Both the position numbers and the translations under genes were made by a program. Shown here piece after piece: positions 1 through 7,846 of a DNA stretch of 13,062 bases (position 1 is the stretch's first letter; the number at the start of each line of letters is the position of its first letter). The stretch covers positions 1 to 13,062 of the forward strand of contig FTLJ01001284.1 in assembly GCA_900155495.1 (NCBI GenBank), read 5' to 3'. The DNA is from Porogramme epimiltina. Its lineage: Eukaryota > Basidiomycota > Agaricomycetes > Polyporales > Polyporaceae. The notes beneath the pieces were generated by a model. The model saw nothing but the letters and a program-made list of their open reading frames with translations, searched no databases and was not told where the DNA came from.

Positions 1-1088
1 GGGCAGGGAGAGCGGAAGGCGGGAGACGTGGTTCGCGTACGGGAGCGAGGCGATGCTGAATGGGCGGTCTAGTGTAGGGGGGAGGGGGGGAGGGGGGGAG
101 AACGTTCAGCGCGGGGTGAGCGGGAGGAAGGGAGGCGAGGAGGCACGCACCTTCGCGCTCGACGTGCGCGGCGCACGCGAGGCGCTCGATTGGGGGCCCG
201 TCCGCGTCGTCCTCGAGCGGGAGCAGCTGGACGTGCTTGTGCGGCTGGCTCGCGCCGCTCAGGTCACCACCTGCGAGGGGAGGGGGGTTCAGCGCGGCTC
301 GCATTGGGTGGAAGGGACGGGGGGAGGGGGCACGCACAGTTGTAGAACGCGAAGAAGTTCCGGCCGGCCTTCTTCGCGGCGACGAGGAAGAGGTAGACCT
401 GGACGAGGTCCGCGGGGAGGAGCGGCGAGGTCTGCGACTCGAACGCTGCGCGTGCGACGTTACCACTCGTAACCGAGAGGCGGGATCGGGGGGGATGCGC
501 ACCTTTTGTGACTAGCATAAAGTGGTGCGGGACGACCGAATACTTGTTGAACTGCACCGCGGGACGGCATCGCGCGGATCGCCCAGGCGCAAAGTAGAGA
601 GAAAGAATAAGTCCTCCATCTACACACCTTCCGCCCGCCCGCGCCGGGCCGAGGAACAGAAAAAGAACGCACCAAAACAACGTACTCCCGTCCCTCCAAC
701 TCGTCGCGCACCTCGCCGAGGAGCAAGTTCGGGACGTACGGCGGCGCGAACGGATCGCGCTTCTTCCCCGTCTGCGTCTGCGTCTCCTCCCCTCCCTTCT
801 CTCCTGTACTAAAGTCGGGCGGCGGGAGGGGCGGCTTGTCCTGCAGCGCAGGGCACAAGCGGATCTCGTACTGCGTCACCCACAAGTTGCGATGCGAGCG
901 GGGGCGGGGTGAGCGCAGCAAGCCGGGACGGATGGGGGGCGACTCACGTCGACGCCGCCCTCGGAGTGGACGTGCACGGTCGAGGGGAAGAAGAGGAGGT
1001 CGCCCGACGCGCGCGCGCGGGCGAAGCTCTCGGGCAGCGCCGCGACGATCTCGCGGTGCGGCGTGGGCGCGGATGGCGGCGGCGGCAT
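1..1088 (-). CDS. Ap4A phosphorylase / ATP adenylyltransferase, APA1/APA2 family (3' end beyond window)
   Basis: This enzyme converts diadenosine tetraphosphate plus phosphate to ATP and ADP, keeping Ap4A low; it is a HIT-like nucleotidyltransferase. The six exons visible on the minus strand are 1088-948, 870-673, 551-503, 445-338, 270-151 and 68-1, giving 228 in-frame residues. Family landmarks are GDLLFFPS (about residues 29-36), YEIRLCPALQ (48-57), FNKYSVVPHHFMLVTK (114-129), FFAFYNCGD (about 160-168) and the active-site segment SGASQPHKHVQLLP. By homology the second His of H176-K-H178-V-Q180 is the nucleophile. Yeast relatives are about 320 aa, so roughly the last 90-100 residues lie left of position 1. 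I chose the ATG at 1088 because the family block begins about 20 residues later and the open frame further upstream is low-complexity poly-Ser, which fits a CT-rich leader. The exon joins are inferred from splice signals; all keep phase. The family call is firm; APA1 versus APA2 cannot be decided. Confidence 0.93.
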
Positions 1089-2345
1089 CGATGGCGACGG
1101 CAATAGCGACGTTGGCGGTTTCTTCTCCTTGGTGGCTTGAGGCGAGGGCGGGGAAGGCGGGAGCGTGGAGCTGCGGTGGTACGCGCGGCGGGCAGAGAGC
1201 GAGGGATAGGGAGAAGGAGAGGAAGAGGAAGAAGACGAAGGCAAGGACGAGGATGACGAAAGAAGAAGAGCACGAGCAGCAGCCCCAGCTGGGGCGGTAG
1301 ATCGGATTCCGGCGCGGGCTCGTGCGGGTGCGGGCGCGGGTGCGGGTGCAGCGCCGACGAGCTCAGGCTCTAAGCCTCGGCCAAGAGCCTCGGAGTCGGT
1401 GCGCAGCGCACCGAGTCTGGGAGGGTTCGCAGGCGGCAGCGGGCCCCTCGCACGGGCCGGGGTGTGCAAGTGGAGAGCGGCGGTAGCCTGCTGTGGCAGG
1501 CGTCCGCGGAGAGGCTGCATATGGGACGTGCACGTTCGGTGCGATCTCGTACAACGCCGGGCACCCGTCCTTCCCCTTCCCCCAGCCCAAGCCTGCCAGC
1601 CACGGCCACGCCACTACCCGTCGCCTGCCGCTACGCCAAGAGCACGTAATCCGCCCATTGCCCAACTCGAAATACAGATTGCTTAGGGCCATCTCGGGCG
1701 GAACCTCCGAAGCCGTAGTGCCGTAGTACGCTCTCAACTCGAATTCGGCGTGCTCGGCGAGAAGCCCACTGACTGCCTGTCTGCCTCACCCCGGAGCCAG
1801 GGTCGTCGTCTATTGCGATTACGGAGCGAGCCTGAGTAACTGTCTGGGAGGGAGGGGGAGCGCTTTGGCTCTCGGGGCGGGGGTACATGGGGGTACCGAC
1901 ACACTAATACAATATAACAAACAAGCGACGGGTGGCAGCAGAGCAGAGCGTAGCCGGCGTCCGAGCAGGGGTGCATGCTCGTCGAGTCAAGTGTCCAAAG
2001 GGTGTTCCCCCGCATTCGCACACGTTCAGATCTTCGTCTCTTCTTCGTCACCGCGGCGGCGGGGGGAGGGTAATGATGGGGTAACTGCTGGGCATGTAGT
2101 TGGAACAGCAAAAAGATAACAAAGAACGACAAGCAATACGGGCGGCGGAGAGTATGAAGGGGGATGAGGGGAGGCGGAAGAGGTAGAGAGGTGCGGCGGC
2201 AGGAGGGAGGAAGGGGGGAGGAGGCGGAAGGTAAAGGAGGCGGGGGGAACGGCGAGATGGACCCAGTCGCATCTGCCGGCAGTCTGTGCGGTCTCCCCGT
2301 ACCACCGTAACCAGGAGCAGCGGCGGCAGCGGTGTGCGCGCGCGC
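1089..2345. other. Intergenic: Ap4A phosphorylase promoter/leader and 3' flank of the next gene
   Basis: No gene is supported here. Immediately upstream of the minus-strand ATG at 1088, about 1190-1275 is almost pure purine on the plus strand, so CT-rich on the transcribed strand. This is typical of fungal core promoters and 5' leaders. Positions 1322-1350 hold about 4.5 copies of a GTGCGG hexamer. Positions 2141-2250 are another purine-rich stretch just past the stop codon of the gene at 2346-3026 and probably include its 3' untranslated region. Open frames across this stretch are low-complexity Arg/Ser/Pro translations without family motifs or splice-supported continuations. Confidence 0.6.
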
Positions 2346-3026
2346 TCAGGCCTTTCCACCTCGGCCCTTGTTGTCCTTGGCCTCTGGCATAACTTCTCCA
2401 TTCAGCTGCGCGCGTATGTAACACAGCGCGGCGATGAAGGAGTATATGGCCCCGTTTGTTCCCTGCCGAGCGCACGCACATAGGAGGGGAAGAGGAGGGG
2501 GAGGTCAACACGCCGGAGCCGCACACGAACACGCGGGGAACGCACCTGATAGAACAAGATCGAGAAGAAGGTCTGCAGCAGGAGGAGCACGATCCGGACC
2601 GGGAAGCTCCTGTGTATCGCGGAGCCCTTGAAGAACGGCGCGGGATAGTCGAACGCGATGATGAAAAAGCCGAGGAACATAGCAATGAGTTGGACGACGG
2701 GGGCCTTGACGATGATGGAGATGAAAATGCTATCGCTCGCGGCGGGTCTAGGGTGGGCGCGGGCGCACGCGTTTAGTGCCCGTTCTGGACTCGTCGAGCC
2801 GAGCGACACTCACTGCACACCACCGGGTGCCCGAACGATCCCGTGGAGGAAGTCAAAGAAGAACTTCCGGTAGTAGATGCCCCAGAACGCGCCCCACACG
2901 GCGTCTTTCGAGGGGGAGAGGAGGCGGTGAGCACGGGCGGACAAGAGGCGCGGGCCGGGGGTACTTACAAACATTAGCCGAGATGGCGACGTAGCGGGCG
3001 TATTCGTGCCACACGAGGTTTCCCAT
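2346..3026 (-). CDS. Small multi-pass membrane protein, fungal uncharacterised family (probably DUF7727)
   Basis: Four minus-strand exons (3026-2969, 2904-2814, 2747-2546, 2462-2346) join in phase to a 155-aa protein; the introns are 64, 66 and 83 nt with GTAAGT, GTGAGT and GTGCGT donors. It starts MGNLVWHEYARYVAISANVY, with no cleavable signal peptide. Hydrophobic segments lie at about residues 15-35, 60-82, 100-117 and 120-135. They are separated by a charged YYRKFFFDF patch (about 30-38) and a DYPAPFFKGSAIHRS loop (about 83-97). The hydrophilic tail ends in a short Lys/Gly-rich stretch. From memory this matches a conserved, mostly basidiomycete family catalogued as DUF7727; its function is unknown, and I cannot confirm the accession. 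Length and layout look complete. A role in an internal membrane is plausible, but nothing in the sequence identifies which one. The start is chosen because a minimal exon with a consensus donor follows it. Confidence 0.85.
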
Positions 3027-3343
3027 TGCGATTCGATTGGAGGCGGGGTTGAAAGAAGGGCTTTGCTGAAGGGTAGCTGAGACTGGGACCTTGTCTGGTC
3101 GGGAAGGCGGTTGAAGAAACGGGGTTTGAGAGGAGCGCTGCTCTGTTCTGAAGGGGCTAAGAACTAGATGCACGGACTAAGCAGGCAGGTAGAGATGGAG
3201 CGGCCGGGTCCAGCGAGCGCAGCTCGACCAAGGAGAAAGAGACTGAGGAGGAAAGAAGGAGGAGGGAAGAACGGCGGGAAAGGGAGAAATGCACGCAGCG
3301 TTGGCCCACCCGCCGTCCTCGGCCCCCTTGATTGATATAACCC

Positions 3344-3357
3344 GTGACGGACGTCAC
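3344..3357. promoter_or_regulatory. CRE/ATF-like palindrome
   Basis: The sequence GTGACG-GA-CGTCAC is a perfect 6-bp inverted repeat with a 2-nt spacer. Each half contains the TGACG core recognised by bZIP factors of the ATF/CREB class. A TTATAT-like AT-rich element lies beside it at 3335-3340 on the minus strand. The site is about 320 bp upstream of the minus-strand ATG at 3026, so it could regulate that gene. Binding is inferred from the motif only. Confidence 0.4.
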
Positions 3358-4770
3358 TTTTCCCACTGCCATCCGTATCCAAGGCCCTCCGTCACGCCCG
3401 CTCTCTTGGTTCCAATCTTGTCGCTCCCAATCCTCCTCCTCATTTCCCTTTCGTCGTCTTTGGATGTGCTTGTGCTGTCCAAGACCACCTAACTGCCACA
3501 CCCTTGCGCTCTTTGGGCCTCATATCTCCTCCAAAGCCACTTTGAGAGGTCACACCCTCCCGTCCCCCATCCCCGGTGCATCACCGACATGGCCGGAGAT
3601 CGAGTGACCCGGTCACAGCGCGTCACGACCACCCCCAGGCTGGAGTGATGGCGTCCAAACCCGTCGCGGTGGGTGATGGATGTGCGATGCCCTCGCCGTC
3701 GGACGGCCTGAGAGGCGCGCTCGGAGCGGGGCGGGCGCGTCGACGAACCGTAACTGTCACGAACTAACAATAGCACAGCGTCCAGGGGCGGAGCAGCGAG
3801 TAGCGGCCGCCCCAATCCGCACATTGCGCCTCCCTGCGCGGCCCGTGCGAGATGCCCCGCCCGCCATTCGAGGCCGTATTTACCACACGCGCGCCATCGC
3901 TGAGGAAGCCCCCCTCCGGCCTCGCGACGTTGGGCTCTATTCCGAATGTGCTAAGTAGAGCAGCGCCGCGCGTGCGTGGCGACCGGCCCTCGGGATCAGT
4001 TGAGAACAGGACAGTCACGACTCACGGCGCGCATGCCGAGTTGGGGACGCAACCGCCTCACGCAGACGTGGTAGGAAAGGGCTCTAGAACGGGCGCGATG
4101 CAGCCCCTCCGTGGGGAAAGCCTCCCGCGTGGCCCGAACCCGGTCGCCGTGCAGAAGTGGCCGGCGGGGAAGCCGGGGTACCTTAAATTGCGGGATCGCT
4201 CGACGGCCGGCCGAGGGCTCCCGGCCACATCCTACGGATGATCATGATCCTGCGATTGTCAGCTTCGCGCGACGCGGCTTGGCGGGCGCGCATGCTGTGC
4301 GCTCGAGGCGCATTTGTGGGACACGGAGCTGTGCGCCGCTCCTGAGGCCTGAGCGCTGAGGCGAGAAGTGGGCGTCGACGTCGACGTTGAAGAGCGAAGA
4401 TGCAGGGGCGATAGGGAGAGCCGTTGGCAACCTCGCGAGGAACCCCGCGCGTGCGGGCTAGGGAGAAGATCGCGATGAGATCCCGGCCCTCGCGACGGCC
4501 CTTCGCACAATGAACGCCACGCGACGGACCCTTCGATCTCCAGCGCCAGGCTGTGTCACATACTACACTCGATATGACCGACTGCCAGCTGCAGTGCATG
4601 CTCTTCCCTCAGTGCCCGTGCACTATATGTGGTGTCGCACGCATTGCGCTTGCGCTCGTGCTCCCTCACGACCGCCCGTCGTACAACGAACTCCGGCTGC
4701 TTCTATCTCAAAGCTGCGAGCGACTGCGTACTCTTCCCCAACCATATACGACGTCGCGCGCACCGCATAC

Positions 4771-4861
4771 ATTTATACCTCATAGCAGTCGCCAGCCAAC
4801 AACGAGCTCTCGAATGACTCACCTCCCCTGCGACTCGCAACACCCAACAAGCAGAACCAAT
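4771..4861 (-). promoter_or_regulatory. Promoter-like cluster: CCAAT, TGACTCA and TATA elements
   Basis: Read on the minus strand, a TATAAAT box at 4777-4771 follows a TGACTCA palindrome (4815-4821, the Gcn4/AP-1 core) and a CCAATCA element (4857-4863, plus orientation; CCAAT boxes work both ways). A TATA box 38-44 nt beyond the bZIP site and about 80 nt beyond the CCAAT box is a classical arrangement. It predicts transcription leftward from about 4740. No recognisable protein gene follows: the first ATG downstream opens only a very short frame. The product may be non-coding, or the match may be chance. Confidence 0.4.
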
Positions 4862-5114
4862 CACGCCCCTCCGACGCAGCGCCGAATCGCAAGGGCGCCA
4901 TTTCTCTCCCGACGCCGTCGGTGCGTGGCCGACAGCAACCCACAACCCACCTAGCTACTCACCTAGATCGCAGCAGGCCTCGAGAAGACATCACACACAC
5001 ACCAAAGGGGGCGGGGAAGGGGCTCTATTCATACATTCAGCGAACAACGAAGGGCGCAGGCCTCGCACCAACCAAAAAAGTGTCCTCTGTGCTGTAAGTA
5101 CCCGGGAGAGACGA

Positions 5115-5159
5115 ACCACTACCACCACCACCACCGCCGCTACCACCATAATCACCACT
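5115..5159. repeat. Imperfect CAC triplet microsatellite
   Basis: A run of ACC/CAC triplets with occasional substitutions, read as GGT/GTG on the minus strand. It lies in the probable 3' flank or 3' untranslated region of the membrane-protein gene ending at 5326. No open frame with family support uses it. Confidence 0.6.
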
Positions 5160-5183
5160 ATTGAGAATTCCGTATGTTGAGTT

Positions 5184-5212
5184 TGTGTACGCGCGCACAC
5201 ATGCATGCGCGC
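5184..5212. repeat. 29-nt alternating pyrimidine-purine tract (Z-DNA-prone)
   Basis: Every base from 5184 to 5212 alternates pyrimidine and purine without a break, mixing GC, GT/AC and AT steps, including a central CGCGCG and ATGCATGCGCGC. Such tracts can flip to left-handed Z-DNA under negative supercoiling. It lies just downstream of the membrane-protein gene. Confidence 0.6.
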
Positions 5213-5325
5213 TTCTTGTTTAAAAATTGCGTTTAGCGGCTGAGGCGCAGGTCTGGGGGACGCGCAGGGCGAGTGGGTGCCTACCAAAGCCACGTCCGCG
5301 GTCAGCCACCAGCGCCCACGATAGA

Positions 5326-7292
5326 TCAAACCTTCTCAGATAAGCCACTCACCACCGTGCGCTCGCTCGAGACCGTATAGCTCGAGCGCGAGTACATCGA
5401 CTCCGACGACGCCCCGAGCACAGACGACGCCGCGTTCGAGCCGACGTACACCACCGAGTCCGCCGAGTCCGCCTTGCCGTACCCGCCCGCGACGGACGGC
5501 TCCGACCCTCCATACGCGTACCCGACCGACGAGCCCGACGACGCGGACGACGCGGGCGAGCTCCGCCCGGACACGAGCGACGACGCCTCCGTCGACTCGT
5601 GGTACGACGCCGTCATGCTGTGCGCGCTCTCCCGCCGGGACGGCGTCACCGCAGCCGCGGGCGGCGCGAGCGGCACGTCCACAAAACGCATCTGCGTGCC
5701 CGCACTCAGCCCGCCGCCACCACCGCTGGCATCGAACTTCTCCGCGAACCCGCGCTCGAACTCGTCCTCCTCGGGCAGCCCAGAAAGGTTGCGCGCCATC
5801 GAGGGCGGCCGCATCTGGCGCGCGAACACGCTGTCCCGCTCCGCGCTCACCGAGCTCGCGTTGCTCGGCCCGCGCGCGAGGTACTTCTCGCGCATCGTCT
5901 GCCCCGGCGACGTGTTCTGCCCCTGGCCCGAGCCGAGGTTGGTCGTGGCGGCACTGGCGCGGCGCGAGCCGAACCCGGAGAAAAAGTACGACGAGCCCTG
6001 GCTCGCGCGCCCCGCGAAGAACGACGACGCGCGCTCCGGGTCCGGGTCCTGCAGCGGCAGCGCGGGCGAGGGCAGCGCGGCGGCGTAGCGCGCGCGGGCG
6101 CGGGCGCGGCGCCGGCAGCGCACGAGGAAGAGGATGAGGCAGACGAGGAAGATGAGGCCGATGGCGGACCCGATCACGGTCGCGATGATGAAGCCCTTGG
6201 AGAGTTTGCGCGCCGAGGAGGTGCTTACGGACCTGCAAGGTGGGGATGCGTTAGACGTTAGATGTTGGAGGACGCCGCAGAGATCAGACCATAGCAGAGG
6301 ATTGGGTGTCGTAGGGGCCTCTGCACGCCCCACGCCCCATAGGAACACCAGTCTCTCCAATCGAAGACCTTTGTCTTATCCCTAACCCCCGCCACTATGG
6401 TCTGATCCCTGCATTACAAGGAGAAGACTTACTGGTTACTGGAGCCTTGACTCGTGGCAACTGCATCGGCAGAAGTCGAGGAAGTACTGACCGAGGTGAA
6501 CGAGCTTGATATACTGGAAGAAGAGACCGTGGTGGCGCTACTTGCGCCGCCGTTCTGTTGCCCGTTGGGCTGGAAGGGGTTACGTCCATTTCCGTTTGGA
6601 GGGAAATCAGGGCCGCCGGCATTTCTGTTGTCTCCTCAGACGCAACCAGGGTGGAAGGAGGGAAATGGGGCGTACGGTGTAGTAGACAGACGACCTGTAG
6701 ACGCGGCAGCATCCGAAGTAGACGTGGGGGAGGCGGCTAGAGCGACGACGGTGTTGCTGCGGTAGGTGAGACCTAGTACTACATATGAGCTCTGATTAGA
6801 ACGTACATGTTTTGGAACTCTTCCTCGCTCTCCTGCGCCGTCGTCTCCAGCATGACGGAGTCAAGATCCATGAGCCCGCCCGACATGAGGAGCACGGTGT
6901 GCTGCCCGTCCTGCAAGCCATTCTGCCCCCCGAGAAGCTGCGCGTATTCGTCTTGCGAGGCCGAATCGTTCGAGTACGTCAAGACCTCGTCGTCGACCAT
7001 GACGACGTACACGCCATAATCTGGCTTCCGCGCGCCGTACAACCAGAAACCCGTCCCGTTGAAGGTGAAGCTCGCGGTGGCGCCCTCGAGGGTGGTGCTG
7101 CTGTAGGTGGAATTCACGTACTCCTGCGCATCGCTGCCAGAGGAGTGCGTCCACGCGCCCGCGGGCTCATACGAGATGAGCGAAGAGGCGTCGTCGACTG
7201 CGGTGCGGGGTGGATGTCAGGATCGCCCCTTGCGGCTTTACGGTGGCAGGCGCAGGGTGGTGCTGCTCACTTGTAACGTTTGTAGCCGCCAT
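5326..7292 (-). CDS. Single-pass membrane protein with N-terminal beta-rich ectodomain and Ser-rich cytoplasmic tail
   Basis: Five minus-strand exons (7292-7271, 7197-6807, 6756-6676, 6624-6433, 6232-5326) join in phase to about 530 aa. Residues 1-137 match, from memory, the N-terminal region of a large agaricomycete family of unnamed 'transmembrane proteins'. It opens MAATNVTIDD, then has ATASFTFNGTGFWLYGARKP (about 47-66) and a YVVMVDDEV strand, with N-glycosylation sequons at N5, N36 and N54. Residues 138-240 form a Ser/Thr/Asn-rich stalk. A transmembrane helix spans about 242-266, followed by RCRRRARARAR, placing the Ser/Gly-rich tail in the cytoplasm. There is no signal peptide, so a type III insertion is expected. 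It may act at the cell surface as a wall or carbohydrate sensor, but that is inference only. The first exon is 22 nt. The third exon was chosen because it replaces one 182-nt gap with two normal introns (50 and 51 nt). The gene's end is ambiguous: a possible extra intron at 5352-5281 would extend it to 5233. Confidence 0.82.
6233..6432 (-). repeat. 200-nt intron containing an 18-bp inverted repeat
   Basis: The fourth intron of the membrane-protein gene is about three times the usual length here. Its arms are 6412-6395 (GCAGGGATCAGACCATAG in the sense strand) and 6294-6277 (CTATGGTCTGATCTCTGC), separated by 100 nt. The DNA arms match at 17 of 18 positions. In the sense RNA the odd position is a G-U wobble, so all 18 pairs form. 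A methionine-led open frame runs from this intron into the last exon, but it is not the real start because exon 4 joins the last exon in phase. Confidence 0.75.
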
Positions 7293-7846
7293 CAAGGCTG
7301 GCCGGTGGGAAGACGAACCAGGTCGGACAGGGTGAAAGAAGGAGTGAGGGGCCTGCCCCGGCGAAAGACGAAGAGAGGACGATGGAGGAGGAGGGCAAGT
7401 TGCGCAGACGCAGACCGTCGGTGCGCACGATCGCACAAGAACGCGCAGCGGGGCATCCCGTGGACTGCGCTACGGCGATGATGGTAACGTACTGGCACCG
7501 TGCGGCAGCCGAGCCGTTGCCTCCGGTTCCTGGCAAGCGGTTACACGGCGGACGGTCGAACGCTTCGATGCGCCCGCCCAATCAGCTGGCCGTGCGAACC
7601 AAGTCAGCGAGGAGTGCGCATTCGGCGGCGTTGGCGAGATGCTGCCCAAGCCACAGACGGTGTCCACAGTGTCTGGTGGGGGCGGCATGGCGGGCGGAGA
7701 GCAGGAGACGGACTTCGGGCGCTCCCGCCATCGAAACTGCATTGGGTCTTTGATGCGCCATCCGAATCGGGATACAAATACATCCCAAACCTTGCCGAGT
7801 GTCGCTCCTTGGCACGTTGCCTCCCTCTCTCCCCGCCTCTTCCTCC
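7293..7846. promoter_or_regulatory. Divergent promoter region with CCAAT box
   Basis: This 554-bp gap separates two head-to-head start codons (minus at 7292, plus at 7847) and must hold both promoters. A CCAATCAG element lies at 7578-7585, which fits the HAP/NF-Y consensus. An AT-richer stretch near 7765-7785 (GATACAAATACATC) could act as a TATA-like element for the plus gene. A CT-rich run at about 7806-7846 directly precedes the plus start. The minus-strand leader is also CT-rich around 7330-7400. No further gene is seen. Confidence 0.5.

Larger units (their letters stand above)
3027..5232. other. 2.2-kb intergenic region without a recognised gene
   Basis: The left part is the promoter and leader of the membrane-protein gene ending at 2346; about 3219-3290 is CT-rich on the minus strand. 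A CRE-like palindrome lies at 3344-3357. From 3500 to about 4750 several open frames overlap on both strands (for example plus 3852-4241 and minus 4183-4599), but none has a recognisable motif or a convincing exon chain. A 14-nt palindrome, CGTCGACGTCGACG, lies at 4373-4386. Around 4771-4861 there is a promoter-like cluster. From about 5000 to 5232 the sequence is probably 3' untranslated region of the next minus-strand gene. A degenerate repeat or a non-coding transcript cannot be excluded. Confidence 0.5.

Noticed and set aside
1089..1520. In-frame upstream extension of the Ap4A phosphorylase to about position 1520
   Set aside because: The translation is poly-Ser, Pro and Ala low complexity typical of a CT-rich leader. 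The family's conserved block starts about 20 residues after the ATG at 1088.
4510..4785. Cys/Tyr/Arg-rich plus-strand frames near 4510-4954 as a small secreted protein
   Set aside because: There is no signal peptide, no regular cysteine spacing and no splice-supported extension, and the frames overlap one another.
5474..6261. Long plus-strand open frames (204 and 220 aa) opposite the membrane-protein tail
   Set aside because: They are antisense shadows of a GC-rich Ser/Ala/Gly-coding exon, with Arg/Ala-rich or Pro/Asp-rich composition and no motif.
6233..6360. An ATG at 6360 giving a continuous 344-aa frame into the last exon of the membrane-protein gene
   Set aside because: That start lies inside the 200-nt intron. 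The exon ending at 6433 and the acceptor at 6233 join in phase and supply the Ser-rich stalk and ectodomain that the family has.
6757..6806. Read-through of the splice site at 6806 with a stop shortly after (tail MYVLIRAHM), which would make a protein ending before the membrane helix
   Set aside because: A consensus GTACGT donor and a CGCAG acceptor 50 nt later continue the frame into the stalk and transmembrane exons. An unspliced secreted form remains only a formal possibility.
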